NCBI GenBank assembly: GCA_910575565.1
Contig: CAJTFL010000020.1
Span: 20,358 to 84,357 of the forward strand
Direction: 5' to 3'
Length of the DNA stretch: 64,000 bases
DNA from: Lachnospiraceae bacterium
Lineage (GTDB): Bacteria; Bacillota; Clostridia; Lachnospirales; Lachnospiraceae
Shown here in pieces: positions 23,484 to 31,768 of the stretch. The notes under the pieces were generated by a model. The model had not been told where the DNA came from. It saw only the letters and a program-made list of their open reading frames with translations, and ran no database searches. A program made the translations under genes and the position numbers. Numbering within the stretch: the stretch's first letter is position 1; every line of letters begins with the position of its first letter.

Positions 23484-23840
23484 CTGTTATCGGTGCTCTT
23501 TATCAGAAGGGAGAATAGGGAATGCGGTGAAAGTCCGCAGCAGCGCCCACTACTGTAACCCGGATCGGGTATTTGGGGAACCTTACGGCTGATTTCGGAA
23601 GGGATCCCGCCACTGTTTCGCCTCTTTCAGGATTTTCCCAGCAAAGAGATAAATCGTAACAATTCAGACGGGCATCTTCTTGCCCGTATGCTACGGACGA
23701 GAAGCATCGGATATTCATCCGTGTGGAATTTGAACTGTTACGGAAAATCATTTGCTCAGGGAAGCCTGCAGGAGAAAGAAGAAATGGGAAGGCATAAATA
23801 CTTTAGGGATGAGGGGAAGCCAGGAGACCTGCCATAACAG
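23484..23840 (+). promoter_or_regulatory. Cobalamin (vitamin B12) riboswitch with a long extra arm
   Basis: The aptamer core is unmistakable: AATAGGGAA, then GGTGAAAGTCC, CACTACTGTAACCC, the B12 box GCCACTG (23,609-23,615), GGGAAGGC (23,786-23,793) and the 3' element GAAGCCAGGAGACCTGCC (23,815-23,832). Between the B12 box and GGGAAGGC lie about 170 bases, much more than usual. They form an arm: CGTAACAATTCA (23,655-23,666) pairs with TGAACTGTTACG (23,731-23,742), flanked by GATTTTCC/GGAAAATC, with two or three small hairpins at its tip (ACGGGCA/TGCCCGT, CGGAT/ATCCG). B12 binding should switch off the importer genes downstream. An AGGCA/TGCCT hairpin near 23,872-23,892 is a candidate for the expression platform. 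Confidence 0.92.
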
Positions 23841-23925
23841 GATAGACGAAGCAGTATCTCGGGAGCGGAGATAGGCATTCTTTTTGTGCCTGTTTCCCTC
23901 TCCAAAGACAAAGGAGGGGAAAGAA

Positions 23926-25122
23926 ATGTCTAAAAAATTGATTCGTTCCATAATGGCGGTTGTCCTGGCAGCGTCGCTGCTTGCAGGATGCAAAGGTTCT
24001 GCCGGCGCTTCCTCTTCATCTGGGGCGTCGGAAGGTTCGGTGTCTGATCCTTTAGTATCTGAGGATGTTTTGTCCGATGCATCTAAGGATGTTTCGTCTG
24101 ATGCTTTCGCAGAAGCGGATTCCCTGGGGGAAACGGTGGAAAGCCAGGAAGGCGGGGATTTGATGCAGGTAGTTACGGACAGCATCGGCAGGGAAGTAAA
24201 GCTTCCGGATCCGGTGACGAAGGCGGTGGTTGCCAATGCCTATAACACGGAGATTATTAACGCTATCGATGCCTTGGACTGCGTGATTGGCGTGGATTAC
24301 AACATTTACCAGGACAAGGAATCCTGGAAAAACCGGTATACGGAAGATATGGTGATCGGCAAAAGCCAGAAGGATTTGAACTATGAGAAAATCGTGGAGC
24401 TTGCCCCGGAGGTGCTGATCCTGACAGGGAACGGCACATGGGAGGAAGCCCAAAGGCAGCTGGAGCCTTTCGGCATCCAGGTGGTGGTCTGCGATGCTTA
24501 TTACACGGATCGGTTTGGGCAAAGCTGTGACCTTTTGGGGCAGATTTTCGGGAAGGAAGAAGAGGCGGAGGAGTTAAAGCATTATTTTATGGACAAGCTG
24601 GACTATATCCGCAGGCAGCTGAAGGATGTGGAGAAAAAGCAGGTGTACTTTGAGTACCGGAGGGAGGGGAATACCACGATCCCAGGCAATTTCTTTTACT
24701 ACATGGTGGAATATTCAGGGGCGGACAATGTGTTTAAGGATTCTGCCAATGTGGAGGTTGAGTCCGAAGCCGTGGTGGCAAAGAATCCTCAGTATATCGT
24801 AAAGGTATCTGCGCCAGATGTGTATTCTTCCTACTATCCGCCTTCCCCCGCGGATCACCAGGCCATCAAGGAGGAGCTTGGCGCAAGGCCCGGCTGGGAT
24901 GAGATTGATGCCATAAAAAACGACCGGGTGCTCCTCCTTTCTCATTACGTCCACGGCGGGGCGTCTAAGCTGGTGGGAACCATGTATGTGGCGAAATTCC
25001 TTTACCCAGAGCTGCTTCCGGATCTGCACCCGGAACAGGTGTTTCGGGATTGGCTGGAAAAATACCAGAAGCTGGAGTATATTGAAGGCCATACATACCC
25101 GGCATATAGGTTTGAGGATTAA
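23926..25122 (+). CDS. ABC importer substrate-binding lipoprotein, probably cobalamin (BtuF-like)
   Basis: This 398-residue precursor has a signal peptide ending in the lipobox LLAGC, followed by a Ser/Asp-rich linker (to about residue 75) and a class III periplasmic-binding fold (DSIGREVKLPDPVTKAVV, IDALDCVIGVDYN, APEVLILTGNG). This fold binds cobalamin, haem or ferric siderophores. The B12 riboswitch directly upstream makes cobalamin or a cobinamide the likely ligand. The ATG at 23,926 follows AAGGAGGGGAAAG. Membrane anchoring is through the lipidated cysteine. Confidence 0.88.
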   Translation: MSKKLIRSIMAVVLAASLLAGCKGSAGASSSSGASEGSVSDPLVSEDVLSDASKDVSSDAFAEADSLGETVESQEGGDLMQVVTDSIGREVKLPDPVTKAVVANAYNTEIINAIDALDCVIGVDYNIYQDKESWKNRYTEDMVIGKSQKDLNYEKIVELAPEVLILTGNGTWEEAQRQLEPFGIQVVVCDAYYTDRFGQSCDLLGQIFGKEEEAEELKHYFMDKLDYIRRQLKDVEKKQVYFEYRREGNTTIPGNFFYYMVEYSGADNVFKDSANVEVESEAVVAKNPQYIVKVSAPDVYSSYYPPSPADHQAIKEELGARPGWDEIDAIKNDRVLLLSHYVHGGASKLVGTMYVAKFLYPELLPDLHPEQVFRDWLEKYQKLEYIEGHTYPAYRFED

Positions 25123-25125
25123 TCC

Positions 25126-26202
25126 ATGGATGGGATGGATGTGCGGGGGATCCGGAGCCGGTACGAACAGGCTAACCGGAAAAAATGGATGATTCTTTTT
25201 ATCTGCGTGGCAGCGATGGCAGCGCTGGGGCTGTACTGCATTACCATCGGCGTGGCGGATACCAGCTTTCTCCAAGTGTTTAAGGCGGTTTCTGCCTGGG
25301 CCGGGGGAAGGCTGGGAGAAGGGGAGGATGCCGCAGCGGATAAGATTATCGTGCTGATGCGCCTTCCCAGGATTGTGATTGCGGTGGTTGCAGGGACAGG
25401 GCTTTCCGTGTCCGGGGCCGCCATGCAGGCAGTGACCAGGAATCCCTTAGTCAGCCCGTTTACCATGGGGATTTCCTCGGCCTCGGCTTTCGGGGCCTCC
25501 CTGTGCATTGTATTTGGCACGGGGATGTTTTTTCAAAGCGAACTGGGCATTATCTTTTCCGCCTTTTCCTGGGCAGCGGTGTGTGTCCTGTTCGTTTACG
25601 GCATTTCCGCCAAGGCGGGGATGGGGGCGGAGACGGTGGTGCTTACGGGGATTGCCTTAAACTACTTATTTAACGCCCTGACTTGCGCCATTGAGTTTTT
25701 TGCCCAGGAGCATAAGCTGGCGGCGGTAGTGCAGTGGACGTTTGGAACCTTTAACGGTACAATCTGGCGGGATGTGCTGTTTTCTGGGGCTTTTGTGCTG
25801 GTGTTTTCCCTGGTTATCCTGCGCTGCCGCCTGAAGCTGAATGCCATGATTTCTGGGGAAGATGAACTGGTGAAAAGCCTTGGGGTTAACCCGGAGGGAA
25901 TCCGCGCCCTTATCCTGCTGTCTTCCGTATTTATGACGGCGGCAGTAATCAGCTTTACCGGGGTAATCGGCTTTGTGGGTTTGGTAGCGCCTCATATTGC
26001 AAGGCTTTTGGTGGGAAATGATCATAAGTTCCTGATTCCCTTTTCTGCCGTAACCGGGAGCATCCTGTTAATGGTTTCCGATGCCATCGGCAAAACGCTT
26101 CTGTCCCCGGTAAGCATACCGGTGGGGATCGTGGTGTCTTTCTTAGGGGTTCCCCTGTTTATCCACCTGATCCTGAAAGGAAGAAGGAGGGTTGGGGAAT
26201 GA
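25126..26202 (+). CDS. ABC importer permease, FecCD/BtuC family
   Basis: This 358-residue protein has about ten membrane helices and the family signatures LPRIVIAVVAGTGLSVSGA, AMQAVTRNPLVSPFTMGISS and the coupling region GFVGLVAPHIARLLVGNDH. It forms the membrane channel as a homodimer. It starts 3 bases after the lipoprotein gene and overlaps the ATPase gene by 4 bases, so the three subunits are made from one transcript under B12 control. Confidence 0.92.
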   Translation: MDGMDVRGIRSRYEQANRKKWMILFICVAAMAALGLYCITIGVADTSFLQVFKAVSAWAGGRLGEGEDAAADKIIVLMRLPRIVIAVVAGTGLSVSGAAMQAVTRNPLVSPFTMGISSASAFGASLCIVFGTGMFFQSELGIIFSAFSWAAVCVLFVYGISAKAGMGAETVVLTGIALNYLFNALTCAIEFFAQEHKLAAVVQWTFGTFNGTIWRDVLFSGAFVLVFSLVILRCRLKLNAMISGEDELVKSLGVNPEGIRALILLSSVFMTAAVISFTGVIGFVGLVAPHIARLLVGNDHKFLIPFSAVTGSILLMVSDAIGKTLLSPVSIPVGIVVSFLGVPLFIHLILKGRRRVGE

Positions 26203-26963
26203 GCCTTTTTGCAGACGGCATTACCTTCGGCTACACAAAAGAGCGGGAAATCCTGTCGGATATTTCCTTTACCCTTCCCTTTGGGCAGTCCTTGTTTCTT
26301 CTGGGGCCAAACGGCACGGGAAAGACGACTTTGTTAAAATGCATTAACCATCTCCTTGTGCCCCAGAAAGGGAAGGTGTTTATCCATGGGGAGGACGTGG
26401 CAAAGCTTTCGCCAAAGAAACGAGCCAGGAAGATCGGGTATGTCCCCCAGTACAGCCATCATGCTTTTCCCATGAATGTGGTGGACACCATTATGATGGG
26501 GCGGATTGCCTTTAGCGGATACCGCATGGGCAAGGCGGATAAGGATGCGGTGTTTCGGCTGATTGAGCAGTTAAACCTTCAGGAATTTGCCTTCCAGACC
26601 ATAGACCGGATGAGCGGCGGCGAACGGCAGAGGGTGCTTATTGCAAGGGCGCTGGCTCAGGAGCCGGAGCTTTTAATCCTGGATGAACCTACCAGCAGCC
26701 TGGACTTGCATAACCAGATGCTTATCCTCAAGCTCCTTTCCGGACTGGCTCATGAGAAGGGGATGGGGGTGGTTTTATCCATCCATGATCTGAACCTGGC
26801 CTCCCTTTTTGCCGATCAGGTTATGATCTTAAAAGAATCCCGGATATTTTCTTTGGGAAAGCCGGAGGAAACCCTGCTTAAAGAAAATATCCGGGAGGTT
26901 TACGGGGTGGAAACAGCCGTGACCATGGAGGATGGGAAGATCCATGTGCGGCTGAAACGGTAG
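26199..26963 (+). CDS. ABC importer ATP-binding protein (BtuD/FecE-like)
   Basis: This 254-residue ATPase has the Walker A GPNGTGKTTLLK, Q-loop near VPQYSHHAFP, signature MSGGERQRV, Walker B ELLILDEPTSSLD and H-loop SIHDLN. It powers the permease encoded just upstream, with which it overlaps by ATGA. It is the last gene of the operon; the ferritin gene converges from the other side after 21 bases, with no obvious terminator in the short gap. Confidence 0.93.
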   Translation: MSLFADGITFGYTKEREILSDISFTLPFGQSLFLLGPNGTGKTTLLKCINHLLVPQKGKVFIHGEDVAKLSPKKRARKIGYVPQYSHHAFPMNVVDTIMMGRIAFSGYRMGKADKDAVFRLIEQLNLQEFAFQTIDRMSGGERQRVLIARALAQEPELLILDEPTSSLDLHNQMLILKLLSGLAHEKGMGVVLSIHDLNLASLFADQVMILKESRIFSLGKPEETLLKENIREVYGVETAVTMEDGKIHVRLKR

Positions 26964-26984
26964 AAAACCATAAGGGATTTGGCG

Positions 26985-27497
26985 CTACAGAACCAGCGAG
27001 GGAGCCGAATACACCCTTGCCCCCAGCTCATTATCCAGCATATACAGCGCCCTTGGGTCTGAGCCGAATAAGTCAAATTTCTTAATCAGCCCTTCTGCGT
27101 TCGTTTCCTCTTCGCCCTGCTCTTTCACAAACCAGTCTAAAAACTGCATGGTGCGGAAATCCTTCACCTGGTTTGCCGCGTCATAGATGGTGTGGATCAG
27201 CCCGGTCACAAGCTGCTCGTGTTCAAAACCGGCGTGGAGGGGATCGGCAAAGCTTTTCAGTTCCTTGTCTGGCTTATCGATGGCATCCAAGGTTACTTTG
27301 CAGCCGTTGTTCTGTAAGTACTGCATAAACAGCAGGGCATGATCCCGCTCCTCCTGGGCCTGGATCTTGTACCAGTTGGCAAAGCCGTTAAGCCCTTCCT
27401 CGGCATAGTAATTAGAGAAATCCAGGTAAAGGTAGGCAGAATAAAATTCCTTGTTTACCTGGATATTTAACAGCTGGGCAACTTTTGCATCTAACAT
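26985..27497 (-). CDS. Ferritin (non-haem iron storage)
   Basis: This 170-residue four-helix ferritin has ferroxidase residues visible in LNIQVNKEFYSAYLYL (Glu), QAQEERDHALLFM (Glu-Glu and His) and DWFVKEQGEEE. It oxidises and stores iron as a 24-subunit shell. The ATG at 27,497 was chosen for the GGAGG 7 bases upstream; longer readings have no such site. It is a single-gene unit in a neighbourhood of metal and cofactor uptake genes. Confidence 0.92.
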   Translation of the reverse strand: MLDAKVAQLLNIQVNKEFYSAYLYLDFSNYYAEEGLNGFANWYKIQAQEERDHALLFMQYLQNNGCKVTLDAIDKPDKELKSFADPLHAGFEHEQLVTGLIHTIYDAANQVKDFRTMQFLDWFVKEQGEEETNAEGLIKKFDLFGSDPRALYMLDNELGARVYSAPSLVL

Positions 27498-27664
27498 ATG
27501 ATTAATCCTCCTCGTATTTGCCTGCGTTTTCGCGTGGCTTTTCCCTATTTTACCACTAACCGGGAAGAATGTCACCGGATTTTTGGCGGTTTCGTATTTC
27601 ATTTGGCTTATGTTTGCTGTATAATGGAGAAAATGATTGGAAACGACCGTTAAGGAGGCAGTCT

Positions 27665-28042
27665 ATGGGGTTTTGGTGGTTTATGTTTTTTTGCGATCTG
27701 CTGGTTCCGGCAGTTATGATATTTGGCGGAAGGATGATGTGGAAGCATCCCCCCGGGAAGATTAACGGGATTATCGGCTACCGGACATCCCGTTCCATGA
27801 AAAATAAGGAAACATGGAAATTTGCCCAGGAATACTGCGGACGGCTGTGGTGGAAAATCGGCTGGCTTATGCTTGCCCCTTCGGCGATCTTGCATATCCC
27901 CTTTTATGGCTGTCCGGAGGAGACCATTGGAATGGTGGGCGGATTTTTATGCATTGTACAGTGCGCAGTGCTTATCGGCTCTATATTTCCCACGGAAAGG
28001 GCGCTGAAAAAGAATTTTACGGATGAGGGAAAGCAAAGATAG
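27665..28042 (+). CDS. SdpI-like small membrane protein
   Basis: This 125-residue protein has an N-terminal membrane helix, the conserved loop GIIGYRTSRSMKNKETW, then two more membrane helices. That pattern defines the SdpI/YhfL-type family. SdpI gives immunity to the SDP killing peptide in Bacillus, but most family members are uncharacterised and no peptide toxin gene is next to this one. TAAGGAGGC precedes the ATG. Confidence 0.8.
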   Translation: MGFWWFMFFCDLLVPAVMIFGGRMMWKHPPGKINGIIGYRTSRSMKNKETWKFAQEYCGRLWWKIGWLMLAPSAILHIPFYGCPEETIGMVGGFLCIVQCAVLIGSIFPTERALKKNFTDEGKQR

Positions 28043-28059
28043 GGGAAGAGGAACGCTGC

Positions 28060-28240
28060 TTTTATTCCCGCGAGCAATGAGCCAAGCGGCCGTGCTTGCA
28101 CGGTCGGTTGGCGAATGCCGCGAGGGTCAAGCACCCCGCTGCTCTGCAGCGTTGCAAGATTGCTCCCCCGTTGCCTGCAGCGGGGGATTTGATTGTAATA
28201 TCTGCCGTCCGTTCAGACGCGCTATTCGCAAAACTGTAGC
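28060..28240. repeat. Hairpin-rich intergenic repeat
   Basis: This stretch has several GC-rich palindromes, including CCGTGC-TT-GCACGG and a CTGCAGC-type arm. Its end (CCGTTCAG, then ATTCGCAAAAC) resembles, in reverse orientation, the end of the tandem repeat at 53,464-53,825 (GCGATTTTGCGAAT, then CTGAACGG). No reading frame is convincing. It looks like a dispersed non-coding repeat family in this genome. Confidence 0.5.
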
Positions 28241-28254
28241 GTTCCCCTTTATTT

Positions 28255-29574
28255 TCATCCCTTTTTCTTCTGCATGGATAATAATTTGTCCAAATATACC
28301 GATTTAAACTGCTTGCTGGCCATAGCCTGCTTTAAAGGAGGCAGCTTTAAAATGGTTCCGAACACTGCCGCCATGGCCCGGTGGCTGGAGAAGGCCTGGT
28401 TGTCAAAGATCAGGTTCTGCAGCGTCCCCTTTTCGATAGCCTGGAGGACGAAACGGTGGGTGCTGTTTACCGGAGTGATTACCTGGATCGGGCGGTGCTT
28501 CAGTTGGATGGCCTTGGTGGGGCAGTTCCGTGCGCAGACGCCGCACCCTAAGCAGATTTCCGTGTCAATCCGGGCTTTTCGTTTTCCGCCCGATGGTTTT
28601 TCCTCCAGATTGGAAGGTTCCTGTTTAGCGGCTTCCTCTAAGGAGATGGCCAGGATGGGACAGGCTTTTGCGCATTTTCCGCAGCCCACGCATTTTTCCA
28701 GGGATACCTCGGGGATATAATTGGTGGTGGCTACCGGCTGCATGGGGGAAAACCGTCTTGCCGCCTGCAGCGCCTCACAGCAGCATCCGCAGCAGTTGCA
28801 GATAAAGGCCGGGTGTTCCCTTACGTTTTCCCCAATCTGCACCAGATTGCTTGCGTAGGAGCGCTCTAAGGCGTCCATGGCTTCTTCCTTGGAAATCAGC
28901 TTCGTGTATTCCCCGTGTTCAGCCAGGGAGCGGGCCACGTTGTCAAAAGTCAGGCACACATCCCATGGGGCATCGATCTCGCAGGGATGGCCCGCGTGGT
29001 ACGCCTTGTGGCGGCAGTAGCACGTGCCAAGGCCGACGTATCTGGCCTCCTCTACGATATGGGTTGCCCGTTCATAGTCCAGGATATGGTTCATCTTGTC
29101 ATTGGTCAGCACCGGTTCCTGGACGAATACCCGGCCCAGCTTCGTCTCCGTGGCAAAGAACAGATCCTTGACAAAATCCTCTTCCACGTTCATATACTGG
29201 TAATAAAGCTGGCTCAAGTATTTTTGATCGATATCGCCCCTGGTGCGCATCAGCGCAAACTCGATAAACCCGGCCATAGGCGGCGGCATGACAAACTGCC
29301 GTTCCCCGTGATACTCGGAATCTACCAATAAGGCTTTTTCGCACAGATGATCCAACAGCTTTTCCGCTTTCGCTTCCGTAGTCCCCCAGACTTTCGCTGC
29401 CCGCTTTAAGGTAAACGGGCGGACAGGCAGGAGGGAAACCCATTTGGCTTCCTTTTCGGTATACAGCACCTGAAGGATCTTGTATAAAGTCTCCGATGGC
29501 GGGGCTCCTTGGGTAAACCAGTTAATCCGTTCTTCCAGGTTCTTGTAGGCATCTCTTGTGGTTAAATGTCCCAT
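28255..29574 (-). CDS. 4Fe-4S dicluster ferredoxin-type protein
   Basis: This 439-residue cytoplasmic protein has an N-terminal winged-helix-like region, a central segment with CYCRHK and ICNCCGCCCEAL, and two ferredoxin motifs (CVGCGKCAKACP and CLGCGVCARNCP) at about residues 290-350. A basic C-terminal tail follows. Such proteins occur widely in anaerobic Firmicutes as single genes and are assumed to shuttle electrons or sense redox state. No partner oxidoreductase is adjacent. GGAGGTGA precedes the ATG. Confidence 0.8.
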   Translation of the reverse strand: MGHLTTRDAYKNLEERINWFTQGAPPSETLYKILQVLYTEKEAKWVSLLPVRPFTLKRAAKVWGTTEAKAEKLLDHLCEKALLVDSEYHGERQFVMPPPMAGFIEFALMRTRGDIDQKYLSQLYYQYMNVEEDFVKDLFFATETKLGRVFVQEPVLTNDKMNHILDYERATHIVEEARYVGLGTCYCRHKAYHAGHPCEIDAPWDVCLTFDNVARSLAEHGEYTKLISKEEAMDALERSYASNLVQIGENVREHPAFICNCCGCCCEALQAARRFSPMQPVATTNYIPEVSLEKCVGCGKCAKACPILAISLEEAAKQEPSNLEEKPSGGKRKARIDTEICLGCGVCARNCPTKAIQLKHRPIQVITPVNSTHRFVLQAIEKGTLQNLIFDNQAFSSHRAMAAVFGTILKLPPLKQAMASKQFKSVYLDKLLSMQKKKG

Positions 29575-29704
29575 TGCTAATCACCTCCAAAATTGCCCAT
29601 CGGAAATAAAAAAATTTCCGTGGATCCTTTCATTTTATCTCCAAAACAGCCAGGTTGTCAATGCGTTGCATCTGTTTTTTCTTCCGGCAGGCAAAGGTTT
29701 TTTG

Positions 29705-29733
29705 TTGTCGATTTTGCCATCTTGTGATATAAT
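29705..29733 (+). promoter_or_regulatory. Promoter of the small toxin-antitoxin-like pair
   Basis: TTGTCG (29,705-29,710) and a perfect TATAAT (29,728-29,733) are 17 bases apart. The predicted start is about 10 bases before the first gene, leaving a very short leader. Confidence 0.65.
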
Positions 29734-29751
29734 CTCGGCAGAGATGGAAAT

Positions 29752-29988
29752 TTGACGAAAAAGCATGATAAAAATGCCAGATTTGGATGGTATCGATATG
29801 ATTCCCGATTTGCCCTTCCGATTTTTGATGACGATGGAGAAGTTTTGCGTTATAATGTGTTTCATGTGGAGCTTGTTATAAGATATGTGATGGATAGAAA
29901 ATTGTATCTATATGACATCATAAACATAAAAAAAGAAACGGAAAAGGAGAAGAAATTATTGCAAATTGAAGCAGGTGACAGAACATGA
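29752..29988 (+). CDS. Small protein resembling the C-terminal part of a phage-type nuclease toxin
   Basis: This 78-codon frame starts at TTG, with no good ribosome binding site and only a very short predicted leader. Its RYNVFHVELVIRYVMDRKLY followed by LYDIINIKKE resembles the last strand pair of the barnase/EndoU/colicin E5-like nuclease domains found at the ends of phage and polymorphic toxins, where (G/K)KLYLYDIxxIKKE is common. Only the end of such a domain is present, so the protein may be a truncated toxin or a small domain with a different role. It overlaps the next gene by ATGA. Confidence 0.5.
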   Translation: MTKKHDKNARFGWYRYDSRFALPIFDDDGEVLRYNVFHVELVIRYVMDRKLYLYDIINIKKETEKEKKLLQIEAGDRT

Positions 29989-30176
29989 GTAAAGAAATGT
30001 TAAAAAATTTAATAGAGTTAGTTCCGGAAAAAGATATTGATACCTTGTATAGAGTAATTGTAAAATTTGTGCCTGAAGTGATTCCTGAACCGGAAGAATT
30101 AGAAGCTTTAAGAGCCGGACGAGAAGACAGAGCAGTGAACGGGACAATACCACATGAAGCTATAAACTGGGATTGA
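29985..30176 (+). CDS. Small acidic protein, antitoxin-like
   Basis: This 63-residue acidic protein (LIELVPEKDIDTLYRVIVKF, then ending NGTIPHEAINWD) resembles small Firmicutes proteins whose C-terminus carries the 'xxxxIxWD' ending seen in antitoxins. It is translationally coupled (ATGA) to the preceding nuclease-like gene, with AAGCAGGTGAC upstream. Together they look like a degenerate toxin-antitoxin pair. No DNA-binding motif is clear. Confidence 0.55.
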   Translation: MSKEMLKNLIELVPEKDIDTLYRVIVKFVPEVIPEPEELEALRAGREDRAVNGTIPHEAINWD

Positions 30177-30185
30177 GGAACAGAA

Positions 30186-30245
30186 AAAGAAATGAGTGAC
30201 CCGCTTGAGCAATAAAGCTGTACGGTTAAAAACTCATTTCTTAGT
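30186..30245 (+). terminator. Terminator-like hairpin after the antitoxin-like gene
   Basis: AAGAAATGAGT (about 30,187-30,197) pairs with ACTCATTTCTT (30,232-30,242) across a long loop that includes a CCG/CGG stem. The T-run is weak (TTAGTTTGATT), so termination strength is uncertain. It separates the pair from miaB. Confidence 0.5.
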
Positions 30246-30282
30246 TTGATTATATAACAGAAAGAGAGAAAAGTTAAGAGAA

Positions 30283-31731
30283 ATGGATAATGAAATTGAT
30301 TTAGGCCAAATCGATATAAATTCAGAGCCGCCCATAGAGGAACCCGCCCGTCAATATTACTTCATGGCAAAATGCCGGGAATGGGTTCGGGAGTTTGAAC
30401 GGAAAAACGGACGTCGCCCATGCTTTTTTACTCAAACGTTCGGCTGCCAGATGAATGCAAAGGATTCGGAAAAGCTGGCAGGGATCCTGGAGGCTGTCGG
30501 CTTTTTGGAAGCAGACGGGGAGGACGCGGATTTCGTCCTTTACAACACCTGTACCGTCCGGGAAAACGCCAATCAGCGGGTGTACGGGCGGCTGGGGCAG
30601 TTAGGGGTATTAAAGAAAAAACGTCCGTGGATGCTTATCGCCCTCTGCGGCTGCATGATGCAGGAAAAGGAAGTGATTAAGAAACTTAAAGCCAGCTATC
30701 CTTTCGTGGATCTGATTTTCGGAACCCACAATATCTTCCAGCTGGCGGAGCTGCTTTTCCGATGCCTTGATCAGCAAAAACCGGTAGTGGAGGTTTGGGA
30801 GGAGACGGATAAGATCGTAGAGAAGCTTCCCGCCCAGCGGAAATATTCCTTTAAATCCGGGGTAAACATCATGTTTGGCTGCAATAATTTCTGCAGCTAC
30901 TGCATCGTTCCTTATGTCCGGGGACGGGAGAGGAGCCGCAGCCCACAGGAGATTATCCGGGAAATCAAGGCATTGGCGGCGGATGGGGTAGTGGAGGTAA
31001 TGCTTTTAGGCCAGAACGTGAATTCTTACGGGAAAACCCTGGATAAGCCCGTTTCCTTTGCCAGGCTCCTTGAGGAAGTGGAGCAGGTGGAAGGGATTAA
31101 GCGGATCCGGTTTATGACTTCCCATCCCAAGGATTTGTCCGACGAATTGATTGAAGTGATGAGCCGTTCAGTGAAAGTCTGCCCCCACCTTCATCTTCCC
31201 CTTCAGTCGGGAAGCAGCCGGATCTTAAAGCAGATGAACCGGAAGTATACGAAGGAGCAGTACTTAGCGTTAGCAGAAAAGATTAAAGAGGCAGTTCCGG
31301 GAATTTCCCTGACTACGGACATTATCGTGGGCTTTCCGGGGGAAACGGAAGAGGATTTTTTGGAGACGCTGGATGTGGTGGAGAAGGTGAGTTTTGACAG
31401 CGCCTTTACCTTTATCTACTCCAAGCGGACAGGGACGCCGGCTGCCGCCATGGCGGATCAAGTTCCTTATGACGTAGTGAAGGAGCGGTTTGACCGGCTG
31501 CTAAAACGGGTGCAGGAGATTAGCGCAAAGGCCTTAAGCCGCCATCTCCATACCGTCCAGGAGGTGCTGGCGGAAGAGGTGAATACCCATGATGGCCGCT
31601 TAATTACCGGGCGGCTGGGGAATAATACCCTGGTTCATTTCCCGGGCGGGCCAAAGCTAATCGGTTCGGTGGTATCCGTGTCCTTAGATGAGTTTAAGGG
31701 ATTTTACTATATGGGAAATCTTAAGGAGTAA
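30283..31731 (+). CDS. miaB: tRNA-2-methylthio-N6-isopentenyladenosine synthase MiaB
   Basis: This 482-residue radical SAM methylthiotransferase adds a methylthio group to i6A37 in tRNA. The N-terminal UPF0004 domain has three cluster cysteines (FTQTFGCQMN, NTCTVRENA, LCGCMMQ). The radical SAM CxxxCxxC is in FGCNNFCSYCIVPYVRG, and a C-terminal TRAM domain follows. The modified base is the one made by MiaA, encoded four genes downstream, so the pathway is split around the mismatch repair genes. This arrangement (miaB-mutS-mutL-miaA) is common in Clostridia. Confidence 0.96.
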   Translation: MDNEIDLGQIDINSEPPIEEPARQYYFMAKCREWVREFERKNGRRPCFFTQTFGCQMNAKDSEKLAGILEAVGFLEADGEDADFVLYNTCTVRENANQRVYGRLGQLGVLKKKRPWMLIALCGCMMQEKEVIKKLKASYPFVDLIFGTHNIFQLAELLFRCLDQQKPVVEVWEETDKIVEKLPAQRKYSFKSGVNIMFGCNNFCSYCIVPYVRGRERSRSPQEIIREIKALAADGVVEVMLLGQNVNSYGKTLDKPVSFARLLEEVEQVEGIKRIRFMTSHPKDLSDELIEVMSRSVKVCPHLHLPLQSGSSRILKQMNRKYTKEQYLALAEKIKEAVPGISLTTDIIVGFPGETEEDFLETLDVVEKVSFDSAFTFIYSKRTGTPAAAMADQVPYDVVKERFDRLLKRVQEISAKALSRHLHTVQEVLAEEVNTHDGRLITGRLGNNTLVHFPGGPKLIGSVVSVSLDEFKGFYYMGNLKE

Positions 31732-31768
31732 CTGTTCGGAAAGCATAATAGATAAAGCGAGGTAATTC

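Noticed and set aside
28274..29331. Several forward frames (106-148 codons) over the 4Fe-4S protein gene
   Set aside because: They are antisense to two clear ferredoxin motifs on the minus strand and have no start signals.
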